Assembly (NCBI GenBank): GCA_006538405.1
Contig: BJKQ01000006.1
Span: 1,821,001-1,885,000, forward strand
Source of the DNA: Hansfordia pulvinata
Lineage: Eukaryota > Ascomycota > Sordariomycetes > Xylariales
Reading direction: 5' to 3'
DNA length: 64,000 bases
The notes under the pieces were generated by a model, which had not been told where the DNA came from, did not search any database, and saw only the letters and a list, made by a program, of their open reading frames with translations. The stretch's first letter is position 1. The number at the start of each line of letters is the position of its first letter. Below, piece after piece: positions 33,077-45,589 of this stretch. The position numbers and the translations under genes are program-made.

Positions 33077-36000
33077 TTAGCGCTGGATATTGCTGCCTGG
33101 CACGATGAAAGCCCGTACCGCAAGCTCGGCGAAGCGCCTCACCACGTTGGTGGTGCCTCCCGTCACCTGCGCCTCGTCCTGGATGAATTTCCTGGCCACC
33201 GCCAGCCTACTCTTAGGGTCGGCCTCGTTGAGGTGCGGCGGCAGGTAGTTCTCAAAGTTGGGCGCCTGGCCCGGTGACAGAGCGCGAATGACGGCGAACG
33301 AGTAGATCACGTCGCGGTTCTCCCGGCCGTCCAAGACGTCGCGTGTGCGCGATAGGACCTGCTCTCTCCGGCCGGTCCTGTCGCTGGCCCCGTCGTCCCT
33401 GATGCAGAGAAACTCGGCGATGCAGTGCCAAAAGGTCAGCTCGCGAAGCCGGAAGGAGTCGCCGACAGGGGGCGGCGCCGTCAGAGGATTCGAATAGAGG
33501 AAGTCTCCACTGAGAAGAGCGGCGAGAACGGTGACACGATGCCGCGTTTCAGTGGCGTCGTCAGGGACTAGCGTACTGCTCGCAGTGCCAGCAGCGGCCG
33601 CCGGCGCCGAGCAGACCAGGCAGGCAAGATCCCACACAACGCGGAACTCGAGATTGGCTGACAACTGCATGCTGGTGGCGTCGTTGGCGTCGGAGTTGGA
33701 GACGCACTGAAGGAAGCCGGCGAGCATCTCGCTGATGGCCGTGTTTGAGGCCAAAGCCTGGACAGCCTGAGGACCGGTGAACCATTTGGACTCGAAGAAT
33801 GCCTCGAGACCCAGCGCGTACACTTGCTCGTAGAGCTCCCGAATCTCGTCGATCCGCTCCTGCGTGAGAGGCGAGTCAAGCGACGGGACAGTGGCGCCTC
33901 CCATGCTCACAAGCTCGTCCACGTTCATCTTTTTCACTGCCGACAGAAAGGGGAGTGTCAGCTTGGAAGTCCATACACGCGGTGGCGGCGCGGGCCGCGG
34001 CGGAGCTTGGAGAGAGGGGGGGCTGGCTCGGGCTGAGAATTACCTTCCACGGGAGTCGCAGCCATGCCGGTGTAGGTCGTTGCGACAGGCGACGCCGAGG
34101 TGGCCGAATAAGCGCCGTTGGGGCTGTGAGCGGTGTGGTTGAGAGCCGGCTGTATGGTGGTTGGGTGAAGAGGCTGCTGCTTGAAGATGGGGTCGTAGCC
34201 CAGACACTGGCGTTTGGACTTTTGGCAGTTCTTGCACACCGGGTGCTGCTCGTCGCACTGGATTTGCAGGGGATATTAGCGATGAGCAGAGGAGCCGTCG
34301 GTTCTGACGAAGTTGTCGATGTGAACAGCGATGTCGTGAATGAGACATGGCAGGCAGGGCCACAGCCGGGGTACAAGTATGTTTCTCATGCGAGTACCGT
34401 ATATGGCTTTCGGAAAGACTGTGTGCTGTGGGTAGGGGGTACCAGACGCGAAGCACAGTGCGGCGCAGTGCGATACCGTACAGTACGGTATAATACGGTA
34501 CGGTACAGGGCCGCGGTGGGGCGAGCCAGACCACCTCCGGAGCCAGCGAATCGTCGGCTCGGAGTGGGCCGGGCTTCCCGTTCTGAAGCCGCGCAGTCCG
34601 GCACATGCGACGCGATGCTCGGCTCAGCAGACACGAAGGACTCGGCGCCCGCCCTCACACTTGCAAGGAAGGTGCACCATCAGGCCAAGGTCCGAGTTGT
34701 GACCTTTTCTCCCACGTCTTCACGCAGTCCCTACCGCCTCGATGTATGCGGCTCTTGTGTCACCCGGGCCCCAGCTCTCGGGGCTGCTGTTCGGGCGGCA
34801 CGCACGCTGGTGCGAGTGATTGCGCATCGGCTCTTCGTCTTCCAATAGCAGCAAAGCGCTCGTCTCATGCTGCAACATCCTGGGTTCGCCCTGCGTGCTG
34901 CAACTGGCCAGATGACGCTGACAGGGCGGCACCGGTACCCGTCAGCTGGACGCGGGGGGGAGAAACCTCGGGATGACTTTTCTCAATCGTCGCCCTTCCG
35001 GAGTAGCCAGGCACGGAGAAAACGCACAGGAATATCAACTATGGAAACAACACGTCAAAACGTACCTTGATGCGTCGCTTGCGACAAGTAAGACACCCCG
35101 TCTTTGTCCGGCGCTTGATCTCCTGGGGGAGTACCATGTTAGCTCGGCGCAGCTATGAGCGCACAGAGTCGGGCAAGCATCGACAGCCACCGTCGAGCAG
35201 GTGGTTGTACCATTCCGCCCTCGCCCCGGACCGGGTACACCAACGAGAAAGACCGGTCGGCTTACCTTCTTATGGCGGTTGCTGGTCAGCAAAGAGTGTT
35301 CGTTTGGCGGCAGGGGATACCGCGGGTTCATGGGATCCGGCGCAATGCTGCTGTACGCGCTGCTGCTCACCAGAGGCGCCGGCTGCTGGTAGAACCCCAC
35401 GCTCCCGGCAGTGGGCGACACGCCCTGCGGAACCCCCGTGCCATATTGCGGTATCGGCGGATGCGACTGCGGTTGGATATGCTGCGGATGTGGCCGAACC
35501 TGGTCATAGGCGCGGATACTCGGGAGAGACGTGGCGTGGTTCGGCGTCGTGGGGCTGCCTTGGTAGGCGTCTGGGCTCTGTGAGGCCGGATTGGCATACC
35601 CGTACGGCGAGTTGGCTGCGGCTGTCGCGTAGCCCGTCTGGTCCACGTAGCCCAAGTGCTGCCCGGGCATCCCCGGGTAGTGTGGCGGGTTCGACATGTC
35701 GTCGTCTGCTCCGGGCGTCGGCGACCCGTCGAGCTCTCCGGGCAGCTGCTGCTCTGCAGGCTGCGGCGCTTGTGGCAGAGACAGTCCTGGGTCCGCCGCC
35801 TCCACGGAGAGGGCAGCTGCTTCCTCCTGGCTGGGCTGGATTTCCTCGGTGATCGCTGGCTCGGCCAGAATCACGGGCGTGGGCGTCGTCGTCAACAGCG
35901 TGGGTGTCGTATTCGTGGTGTCGAGCTCCGGGCCAAGCTGGTACTGTGAGACCTGCTCATGCTCCTCTCCCCTCGGGGTCTGTAACTCGATTTCAGACTG

Positions 36001-36456
36001 CACATGGGCAGCTGCTAGATCAGTGGTCTCATCTGTCGCGTGCGGCGCTATCGACAATAGGTCGGACTCGAACGCCGTTGTGGAGGGCGCATTCAAGGTC
36101 GAGGTCGGTTCGGCGGTGGAGCCTTGTCCAAGTGCATCGAGAACAAGTGAGAGGGACTCCTCAGCTCCCGGCAGATCCTCTCTTGTCTGCGCCTCGGCTG
36201 GGACCTCCGCGTCCAATGCGAAGGGGGAAAGCGGTGCGGGCTGAGTCGAGGGGGCGCCGGAGAGTGCATGGGTGCCCGTCGGCGACTGTGGGAGGGCCGG
36301 CGCGGTACTGTGAGTGTCGATGTGAGCTGTAGACTCGGCATGTGCGTCTGCTGTGAGGTCGAGCCCAGGCTGCGGTTCAGTCGCCGCCTGCGGTTCAGGC
36401 GCGAGCTGTGGCTGCTCCTCTGCCGCCGCCCCTGCTTGCGCGTCCGCGGCTGCCAT
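33077..36456 (-). CDS. Zn(II)2Cys6 transcription factor
   Basis: A four-exon gene on the minus strand. Exons are 36456-35266, 35122-35066, 34257-34044 and 33936-33077; introns are 143, 808 and 107 bp with GT..AG ends, and all phases agree, giving 773 residues. Residues 1-397 are a long disordered, Ala/Pro/Gln/Glu-rich region likely used in activation. The zinc cluster spans 407-434 with C407, C410, C417, C424, C427 and C434 in the spacing Cx2Cx6Cx6Cx2Cx6C, preceded by basic KKEIKRRTKTG. It ends QCLGYDPIFKQQ, a form seen in a widespread filamentous-fungal subgroup. The C-terminal 286 residues are helical and contain no standard fungal transcription-factor middle-homology motif that I recognise. 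The 808-bp intron cuts the zinc cluster between its second and third cysteines, a site often interrupted in the family but usually by a short intron. Targets are unknown. Confidence 0.87.
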
Positions 36457-39400
36457 TTTGATTTGGCTTTAATTTGAAAATTTTATGGGACTGCGATCTG
36501 TAGCAGGGGCCCATCCAACGCGGGATGTGGTCCTGGAAGGAATGAGACCCGACCGGGGGCGGCCGAACGAATAGAATAGCGAGCCGTCACTGCTCGCGCT
36601 CAGGGCAGCGTCCCTGTAGATCGCGAACGAGCAAGCACTCGCCAAAGGACATGGGCCAGTGGAATTGGGGATGGTGGGCGCCGGTGTGCCTGGCTACCGT
36701 GGCAAGAAGCTGTGCGAGGAAACGGCCCAGTGCCAGAAAAGCCAGCAGACAGGCGACGACTTGTAACGGGCACCTTGCTCAGCCGAGCCTCCCACTCGGC
36801 CCTTCACTCAAGTGGGAGGACGTGCGCGCGAGAAGGGTCTGGCACATGCGCGACTCTCCAGTACACGCTCAGTACAGGGACAGACGCGCCTCCAGAATTG
36901 GGTTGTGTGCGAATACTGCCCGTTGCGGGACGCGCACCCGAGAGACCAGGGGTCAGACCAAGCCCGAACCAGGACCTGAAATGAGAAAGAAGCCGGCCCG
37001 TTACTCAGTAAGTTGATACGTCTACTGGCACCGGAATCCGCTGACTGTGCTTATTCGATCGATCCCTCGAATGCTGCGTGGTGGCGCGAAGCAGAGGTAT
37101 CAGAGGCCCGGTTTTCGAGTACAGAAGGGGCGAGTCGAGGATTCGAGGGCGCATGCGCGTGCTTGTAACCCGCCTCGCCCGAGCGGCGCATAAGGCACAA
37201 GCCCCAGGGGGTGGGAGAAATCCCTGCTCAGCAAGCCGGCCTGCAACGTTCCAACATGGACAAGCGGAGGGATCTGGAACTTGGTCCCGCTGCTACACAG
37301 TGGGCGGGCCAGGTAGTCCACAGAGGAAACGGCTGGCAAGAATGAGGCAGAGACTCGTGGCGCGACTTTCCGTCTTGGGCGGACGGCGTGGTAGAGAGGT
37401 TGGTGGCCGGCTGGCACGGCCGGGGCCGAGAGCAGAGTCCAGCAGAGACTCGCTCACGGGCGGTCGGTCGTCGGTCGGGTGAGGCCCGCGCGGGACTGTC
37501 AGGCCAGGCCGGGATTGGTAGGTGAGAGCAGTCGCCAATGGGGTTGTTGGGTGCCGGGTCTGGCCGGCTTGGGGGTGGGAGGAAGGCAATGCGACGGAGG
37601 ATGGTTTCTGGTGGTGTCATTCATGGCCAGGGTGAGTCGTGGGCGCGGAACGAGTTCTGCTGTGCGCGAGCGGTGGGAAAGCAGGTCGGCGAGCCGGGCT
37701 CTACGCTTTGCGGGCAGGGCAGGGCAGGACAGGAAAGGGCTGTGGGTGGTCGCGGGCGATGTCGTGCGGGTTGGGGGCTATCGCAGGCGCGGTGGCCGTC
37801 GTTGTCGTTGTCGCAAAGCGGTGCGCCTGGGCGGTTCCGTCTTCGAGGCCGCTGTGCGAGGGCTGGCGGGTGTCCGAGACTCGCTCAAGAGAGGGGCGGT
37901 GGTTTCCGGGAGGGCGGAATGGTGGAGGGTGGCGGTTGCGTCTGTTGGTCGGGTTGCCGGCGCGTTGTGGAGGACTGAACGGAGGAGGCATGGATGTCAT
38001 TCGGGCCAAGTGCAAGACCAGCCGGACGGGGGAGGCTGCGGCCGCGGCATTGGACGGAACCTATGGATCCAGCTGGAGTCGATCGCCTTGGAATTGTCAC
38101 CTAGCCGCAATGTCTGGTACTCTGTCGTAGGTACACATGGATGTGCAGCACTGTATTGTGTATTGTGATGTGATGATGGGTGATTATGATTATTATCACA
38201 AGCACCACCTTTATTTATAAATATTCCATTGCGTCCACGGTCGTTTGCAGGGTGCAGAGCAGGCGCAACCAGCAGCGCGTGCTATCGATTACCCTTATTA
38301 GTCCTGGTTCCGTACTTTGCACTGAAAAATTTGGTGCAGTGATACATCTGTCATAGGGGCGGCCCTCCCTCCGTCGAAAGTCGCCCCTCCAAGGTTGTCC
38401 GTCCATCCATGGACTGACCGCTCGACTGTTCCCGTCTCCGTTTCCTCCTCCGTTTTCGTCTCCATCGCGGTATCTCCACTCCGTAGCCCCTGTCCGTATA
38501 CCACCCCAGTACTCGCCATCACCGCCAACACATCCACTGCTTTGCACCCGTTGATTTGCCATTCTGTAGTCTCGTCAGGGCGCACGGGGGTCATTCTCAG
38601 CCATGTTACCAGTCTCGGGCATGGTCATTGGCATGGCTCTCTTCGGTCCAAGTCATCCGTTCCTTGCGAGGCCATCGCGGCGTCTTGCTCGGGAAGATGG
38701 GCCCCGCGCGACAGACCAGGGGTCCGACCATCCCATGCCCAATATATCTGGTTGCATGCCCTCGAGCACCCTTGTAGAAGCCAGAGTGGATGTTCCGTCC
38801 TGTGCTGTCTTCTGCACGGAGCAGGAAGTGCTGGTCGTCGTTTGACGGGGGTATCTGTTACGTACATGGATGCCTTGCTTCCCACGTGAGAAGCCCGACC
38901 CGGCGGTCTGTGTGTGACGACGACCTGTACTGCTCGCAAAGAGTACAGCAGCATGGAAAATCTTGTATTCGCGATGCCGAGGATGGCGGATCCCTCCCCG
39001 GCGTCGAATTACACGCACGAGTAGGACGACAACTTGGCCGCTGACACCACTAGCCCACAGACAAAGCAACGACGACCGCGCTGTCGGCGCCAACATCCCA
39101 TCTCCTCGAAATTCCGGTGGGTTGAAAGAGACTTGGAATGTCTGTCTGTGCTTCCGTCCGTCCGTCCGTCCGTCCGTCCGTGGTTTCCGGTGGGCAGCCA
39201 GCTTGACGCCAGCACACACGGGAGGCCGAGGCCTGCTCCGCGCCGCGCTTCTGATCTCACACTGTCCCCAAAGGCCCAGCTCAAGACTCGGTTGACTTGG
39301 TACTGTGAATACGAAAAGGTCTTGCAACCCGGTCACCCAATGCGGCTCGATTTTCGGTGCTGCAATGGCCGAATTCGGCACGTGCCAGCCGGCGTGGTGG

Positions 39401-40663
39401 GTTCTGAGGATTCCAGGGTTACATTCTCGGAAGCATTCGAGATTACCATCATGTTGATCTCGGCAACCCCGTACGCAGAGGACGCGGTCGAGAGAGTGAG
39501 CCTGGGGGTTTAGACTTTGGCCACACTGGCTCCTTGAACTGGTGAATAAGGCGCGCATGGCCACCGCTTGATATCCAGCTGACTTGCTAATTCCTCCATC
39601 TGAAGATGGCTGCGCGTGGTGCGTCTTGTCTACGGGTCATTTTGTCGAGTCCACGAGTGCGCTCGTCCCACCCAATCCTGGGCTTTGAACGCGTGAGGGG
39701 CGATCTCCTGGCTTGTCTTGATAGGTTTTACGGCTAGGGAGAAAGATATAGCCAGCCTGGAAGGACCGGAAACGGGTGACTACTATGCGATGCTATGAAA
39801 GACTGCGGCGCGCGATGGACAGCCATGCCTGCCACACTCGCCTCATTTTCCTCATTCGCAAGCTTGAATGAAGCACTGCCCAACGCAAGCCCGTATAAGG
39901 CAGACAGCCGAGGCAGCAGGGTGTATCCCCCAGTCTCGTCTTGCTGTGTGATCAACCCGGTGTCATACCGCCCCCTTGTCCTTCCCCCCCACAGAGATTT
40001 GACGCCGGCGTCGGCCGGAACTGCAGAAAAAAAAGGACAGCCTGCTTGACTCCCTGAGCCGCGTCGCTGGCACGATCTGGGCAGCCGGTGCTCAATCGCA
40101 GAGGCCATTCGGAGCCACTTTCTTTCACCACGGGCAAAGTCTCCAGCAACATTGTGTCACCAGGAACTGCATCAAGGCGGTCCCACCCAGCTGTGCAACG
40201 CGGCTTTACAATCGTGCGAACAGGGGCAGCTACGGGCATGAAACAACTTCATGATGAACCAGATACATATACGTTTTGTGGGAGAGCCGCAGTACCTCCC
40301 CTCTCACGAGTGATATCTGAGCCGCACTCATAGAGCTAAACTCAGACTTTGGAAACATACATTGAATAGTTAATTAGGTATATATGCCGTAAGCAGCTAC
40401 AACAATAAGTCGCCAGCAAAGCTCATCCGCAGCTCTCATCTTGTCGGGGTATCAATCTGTTCGCTCTCCGCCCGCACGCACCAGATCCAAGAACCAGGGC
40501 TTCACGTCCAGGCTTTCGACTTGACTTCGGAACCACAACCGCCCTTTCCGAGCTCGGCGGCCAAGTGAAAACCTCACCATTACTCCTTGCCTCGATCGAA
40601 CACGAGACCAGGTCATCCCAGCAACCTGGGCCACATCTCACCCTGTTAAATCCACGACTTATT
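36457..40663. other. Large gene-free region, 4.2 kb
   Basis: Upstream of the Zn(II)2Cys6 gene, G-rich on the plus strand between about 37080 and 38100, which gives long chance open frames (for example 37479-38168) without domains or codon bias. It may be an extended regulator promoter or leader. A (CCGT)n microsatellite lies near 39153-39181. No gene is supported in either strand. Confidence 0.5.
39153..39181 (+). repeat. CCGT tetranucleotide repeat
   Basis: About seven tandem CCGT units in gene-free DNA. Confidence 0.9.
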
Positions 40664-40682
40664 CCCCCCCCCCCCCCCCCCC
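40664..40682 (+). repeat. Poly-C tract, 19 bp
   Basis: An uninterrupted C run about 65 bp beyond the stop codon (3' side) of the minus-strand MARVEL-like gene, so poly-G in its possible 3' UTR. Confidence 0.95.
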
Positions 40683-40746
40683 TTTCCTCACTGCCTCCTC
40701 TTCTCCTTAGCCCTGGCACTCTCGACGCGCCCCCCCCCTTCGCCTG

Positions 40747-41787
40747 TTACTGGGCGTGGTGCCCCGCAGGCACGGGGTGCAGCCCGTCCTCGTGCTGCGA
40801 GGAGGGCCCGCCGCCGCCCGGCTGCATCGACTGGGGCCGGCTGCCCGAGTCGCCCGTGGCGTGGCTCTGGACGGGCGTGTGCTGCTGCTGGGGGGGCTGC
40901 CAGTGGCCGGAGAGGTGGGCCTGCTGGGGCGGTGCCGGCTGCTGGGGGGCGTACTGCTGCTGCTGTTGAGGGTAGTACGCAGGCTGCTGCTGCTGGGCCG
41001 GAGGCGCCTGGACGTAGATGACCTGCGGGGGGAGCCCCGCGTGGCTGGTGCTGCGGTTGACGCGCGACGTCTCGATGCAGGCGCGCACGAAGAGGAAGAA
41101 GTGGACGATACTGGTGAAGGGGTTTTTTTTGGTCGTGTTAGTTGGCGGACATGACCCTACAATGAGATATGAAAGGGGGGCTCTCCCCCGAGAGAGAGAG
41201 ACCCCCCCCCCCCCCCCCCCCTCCCCCCCCCCAGAAAAGAAAGGGGGGAAAACAAGAGAAGAAAAAAAAGAAAAAAAAAAAACTTACACAAGCAGGACAC
41301 AAAAGGCGACGAGGGCGGCGTAGAGGCGGGTGGCCGAGTTGATGTAGCCGACGCTGTATCTGTAGGAGCTGCCCGAGTAGTAGTAGAGGTAGCTGCTGTA
41401 GGCGAGGGAGCCGAGCAGCCAGCCGTTGAGGGCGGCGGCGCACAGGAAGCCGAGCCACAGCAGCAGGTGCAGGGCCGTGCTGGCGCCCGGCGCGATGCCG
41501 CGGTGCGGCGACTTGCGCGCCAGCGCCGTCGCCACCTCGGCCACGCCCCAGCCGAAGCTGACGACGGCCTGCGGCGCCGTCCACACCACCGCGTACTCGC
41601 CCAGCCGCGTCGCCAGCGAGCCCGAGATGCCGATCACGATGACCGACAGCGCGATCGCCACCGAGTTGAACGTGATCTTGGTCACGTGCCACCCCCGCCC
41701 CGCGTACGGCGCCTTCTCCGGCTTGGCCCCGGCCCCGGGCTGTTGGTACGCCGGCTGGAACGCCTGTTGCTGTGGTGGTTGCTGCAT
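40747..41787 (-). CDS. Four-span MARVEL-like membrane protein
   Basis: A two-exon gene. Exon 1 is 41787-41288 and exon 2 is 41110-40747; the 177-bp intron has a GTAAGT donor and an ACCAG acceptor and splits a Val codon (LLV-IVHFF), giving 287 residues. After a short Gln/Pro-rich N-terminus come four membrane segments at about 36-58, 66-90, 103-135 and 148-180 (TFNSVAIALSVIVIGISG, VVWTAPQAVVSFGWGVAE, LHLLLWLGFLCAAALNG, LYAALVAFCVLLVIVHFF). The order of spans with both ends in the cytosol is that of MARVEL-type proteins, many of which sit in the fungal plasma membrane. The C-terminal 100 residues are a low-complexity Gln/Pro/Tyr tail. The intron contains a very long G-tract in the transcript. 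Specific function unknown; the family is inferred from topology. Confidence 0.8.
41202..41232 (+). repeat. Interrupted poly-C tract (20 + 10) within an intron
   Basis: Twenty C, a T, then ten C. Transcribed from the minus strand this is G10-A-G20 in the middle of the MARVEL-like gene's intron, flanked by GA/CT repeats. Confidence 0.95.
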
Positions 41788-41810
41788 CTTGGCGGTGGGG
41801 GTCAAGTGTT

Positions 41811-41829
41811 TCTCTCTCTCTCTCTCTCT
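41811..41829 (+). repeat. CT microsatellite in the leader of the MARVEL-like gene
   Basis: About nine tandem TC/CT units, some 25 bp upstream of the ATG at 41787 on the minus strand (GA repeat in the transcript). Confidence 0.85.
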
Positions 41830-44800
41830 GTGCTTGTCTCTCTGCGTTTTCTCAGATTGGGTGACAATGTCCCCTGTGGGTGGTCCTGGTCCTGGTCCTG
41901 CGCGCGGTCGAGTCGAAGCCTTCTGAACCGTGTCAGGGTCGGGTGGCGAAGAGCGGTGCTGTACTGTGCTGTGCTGTGATGTGTTGTGTTGAGTCGCTTT
42001 ATATGAGCCGACCGAGACGAGTTGTCTACCTCTCTTTCCCCTTTTTAGATAGCGAAGGCTATCAGTCACAGACCTCTCGTTAAGAAGAACTTGCTGAAGC
42101 GACTGGGAAACGGAGACAAGACCAGCAAAAAGCCGGCGACACACAGTCAACCAGCAAAAAGGCACTGGCGATGACGAGCGAGAGAGGACGACGAAAAATC
42201 GAGGGAGTCGGCCGGGCCCGAGAGGACCCGCCAGGCGCGCGGGCGCGAGCCTTGCTATTATACTCGTACATTACAATCACAATAATCAAGCCAAGCCCCA
42301 AGCCCCAAGCGGGCGCGAGAGAGAGAGAAGGGCGCACGCCAGCGAACCCTTCAGCTGGTGCGTGGCGCCGGCGCCGGCGCCACCAGCTCATTTCCCCCAT
42401 CCCAGGCGCGAGCGAGGCGGAGCGCCCCCTTGTCGCCTTCTCTGCTCGCCGCCCGGGAATCGAGGCGCCGGCACGAACCTGGCCTGGTCTGTCAACCTCA
42501 CGCTCTTCGCCAAGGCACTACTTGCTTTGCCCACATGATTAGACGGGTTTTAGCATCGCAGGGGCCCCCCCTCCATCAGTGCCTCTGTGCCCACGAGCGT
42601 CGCGGAAGAGATCCTGGCGCGCCCGACGCAAGTACGGAATGGCTCTAGTTACGAGTAGTCAGTGCACACAGCCCCTTCTTCTCGGTATGGGCAGACGCAA
42701 ACCACATTGCGCGGGGGAGAGAAGGGGAAGAATACTGCTGCCTGGGTTCGAGCTACCCACTCTTCCCACCCCGAGCTCGCAGTAGCTCTGCAGAAAGCGC
42801 GGCCTCACCAGAGAGCCGGAGGCAGGCCCGGTATCTCGTGGGTTGGGCCAGTCATCAGTGATCCATGACAAGGTACATAGGTAGGTCATAAGCACGGGTG
42901 CGAGTATGACCTGACAAGGCTCGGAAGGGTCTGTGATGGAGAACAGGAGGGGGGGGGGGGGGGGGGGGCTGACGCGATCTGCCTTCCCGACAGCCAGCCA
43001 GCGAGAATCTCAGGCCATGCGCTTCTCAGCTCGTGGCTGACAGGCCAAGACTCGCGAGCAGGGGTGCGAAGGGGGGTCTGGATGTCGACAGGCCAGGCTT
43101 ATTACGGTGCCCGAGAAAGGCGGCATCGTCGAGGACTCTACTCGTACTCGGCTGCGGCCGTCAAAACCCCTGCCTGGATCGATGGCGGACAAAGCACACG
43201 CGCCGCGCGAATGCGGAGAGAATAGGCGAGGGAGGGCCCCGCCCAATCGAAGGGGCCCCTCCCTCCGTGGCGCGGGCTGCGTTGGCAAGCGGCCTTCCTT
43301 CCTCGTTGGATTCCCGCCAACCCTGGGCCAAATGCGATCTTTGCTGGCAATCCTCCATGTAATGGGAAAATACGAGCGGTGACGAAGAAGAGGGAGACAC
43401 GGGAGAGTACTCGTAGAGGAAGAGGGAAGAAGGGGTAAAGAGAAAGGAAAAAAAAAAAACGTCTGCCTGGCCTCTATCGTCGCGTCGATCGCGGCGCTAG
43501 CATCGGGCGCAGTTTGCCCGTCTGACTCTAATCACATCTCGTACCTAACCAGCGGATGGGCCAAGGCTCAAGAGGGGCCCGCCGCTGTGACCGCTCGCTC
43601 GCCCAGCAGCAGCGGCGCGGACCTGGTTGGCAGCTACGAGTAGATCTGTACACGAGCAGGATCAGCCCTTCACGCTGGCGCACAAGCTTGGGTCGTTGCG
43701 AAGAGCACTCGTATCGTAGCTGGTAGCTTGGACGCGAACGGACGTCCCGTGTGATGTGATGTGATGAGGAATGCGCCCACAAACACTTACGGACAACACT
43801 GGCTCACAGTCTTCTCGTCTCGTGCTGGAGGGTGGGAGAAAAGGCACCCGTCTCATTGTGCCGCGAATGACAAACGTCGTTACGCCGGTTGACTAAGCTA
43901 TAGGCTGGCTCATTAGTTGTAGGAGAAGGGCCGTTTGCATGGTATTCGACCACCAAAAACCGCGGCTGCGCGGCAAATCGGCCTGCTCCCGAGCGGCCTG
44001 CTCCCAGCCGGCCCTCCCGTCTACCCACTTGTCGTGCATACGATACGAGTACCTCGACACCGGGGCGGTTCCTTCGTCGTCCGGGCTGCGTCGCTGCGTC
44101 CGACGTGCAGCAAGACGAAGAGATCAGCCTGCTGCCTGATCTACCGGCGCACGGCTCGCATATGATGACGCTATTAGGGGACTTTAGCCTCCGAGTCGCC
44201 GGCATGCGAGTACTCGTACTCGTGCTGCCGACAGTACTAACTGGTAGCTGGTCCCTCTTTTGCGGCTGTTGTGTGAGGTTGTCACGCAACATGGGCCAGA
44301 CGGATGACGAGGATGAATCTGGCTACCATGGCCAGTTAGTGCCACGGGCATGCTTGCTGCCCAGTTGTCAGTCATACATGTTGAAGTACTGCGAGGGCAA
44401 GCGGTGCTTCCGTTGACCACAGGCTTGAGTATGACTGTCCTCACCCGTGACCTGACCAGCGAAAACGAGAAACACACCTCACATGATGGGGGAAATTCAA
44501 TATATTGAAACAGCACTCGGGCCAGGCTCTCGGGCGTGTGCAGCTTCTCGCGCACGACACGCACGAGCCGGGCGGGGTATATGGATAAAATAGAACGGAG
44601 GAACAAGAAAAAGAAAAGTCAGGGCGGCGCAAGCGGCTTCCAGCGCAAGCACGTCGCATAGATGGCAAAAGCGCCCTGTTCTGCTGGACTGTGCCGGTAG
44701 GTTGCAATGCCCAGGCATGCTTGTCCACGCCAACCAGCAGCAGCGCAAACAGCTTGAAATAGCTGCTTTCTCACACCATTCCCACATCATCTATCCTTCG

Positions 44801-44831
44801 CGCGGGCACAACATCGGCTGGTATTGCTGGA
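41830..44831. other. Intergenic region, 3 kb, with TACTCGTA octamers
   Basis: No gene supported. It contains a 20-bp poly-G tract (42949-42968) and six copies of the octamer TACTCGTA or its complement (42650, 43139, 43408, 43635, 44044, 44211). Confidence 0.55.
42949..42968 (+). repeat. Poly-G tract, 20 bp
   Basis: An uninterrupted G run in gene-free DNA. Confidence 0.95.
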
Positions 44832-45288
44832 TCATTCGTCGTCCAGTATCCGGCTGGCTATCTGCCCAAAGACGGGAACCTCGAATCTGCAGTGCAGGCG
44901 CACGCACGTCGCGGTCAGTTTCCAGGCTCCACGAAGCAGATCAAGGCATGGTAGAATATCAGGGACCAGTGCTTACCTGTCTAGGGTGTCGGCATCACGG
45001 TAGGTGCACATGACCAGCCAGGCAATGAGGCAGAGCTCCCCGAGGAGAATGACCCACCACAGAAACGAAGACCAGGAGAAGAGGAGGTGAACGACGAAGG
45101 CGGCGGTGAAGAGCAGGCTGGATTGCCAGGCGTGGAAGCGGACGTAGTCACTCTGGCGCTCGAGGATGAGCAGGATGATGGCGCCGACCGGCGGCAGGGC
45201 CAAGTAGGCCAGACACGCCTCGTAGTCGAGGCGGATGCCGAGGCTGGTGTCGAACTCGCTCACGCCGTCCCGATAGCCACTGGAACCG

Positions 45289-45319
<31 letters not shown>

Positions 45320-45589
45320 CACCGGCGAGGGGCCCCCGAACGCCCCTCCATCTGGCGTGTATCCAGGCAGAGGGGATTGCCAGGAGCGTTGGGGTTGCGG
45401 GTGCTGGAGGGGCGGCGGGGAGGCGGCGTACGGCTGCTGGTACTGTTGTTGCTGCTGAGGCGGGGAGAAGGGACGGCGGAAGTTTTCGAAGGAAGCTCGA
45501 GGCGACGAAGCGGCAGCGGCACCGTCAAGAGGCGGCGAGAAGGGCCGGCTGTGCTCGGGCGGCGAGGACTGGTACGGCGCGAAGTCCAT
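44832..45589 (-). CDS. DUF4870/Tic20-like membrane protein (apparent frameshift)
   Basis: A two-exon gene. Exon 1 is 45589-44977 and exon 2 is 44886-44832; the 90-bp intron (GTAAGC..GCAG) joins DADTLD-R-FEVPVFG. The protein begins MDFAPYQSSPPE, has a Pro/Gln-rich disordered part of about 80-100 residues, then a conserved domain: VSEFDTSLGIRLDYEACLAY, three hydrophobic segments around PPVGAIILLIL, SSLLFTAAFVVHLLFSW and WVILLGELCLIAWLVM, the motif YVRFHAWQSS, and the tail RFEVPVFGQIASRILDDE. The FHAWQS motif and topology are those of the DUF4870 (Tic20-like) family. The N-terminal frame and the domain frame differ by one base: the first runs into a stop at IGTA, so one base must be added somewhere between about 45265 and 45355, a G/C-run-rich stretch. 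With it the protein is 222 residues. Function is unknown. Confidence 0.78.
45265..45355 (-). other. Apparent one-base deletion in the DUF4870-like gene
   Basis: Upstream frame: PGYTPDGGAFGG. Downstream frame: GSSGYRDGVSEFDTS. They are offset by one missing base. G/C runs and a GCGGGC repeat here make the exact site ambiguous. Confidence 0.7.

Noticed and set aside
37479..38168. 229-residue plus-strand frame
   Set aside because: Arises from G-rich DNA; Gly/Arg/Trp-rich with no family resemblance or splice context.
38653..39564. 303-residue minus-strand frame
   Set aside because: No domain, crosses a CCGT microsatellite, and codon use differs from every real gene here.
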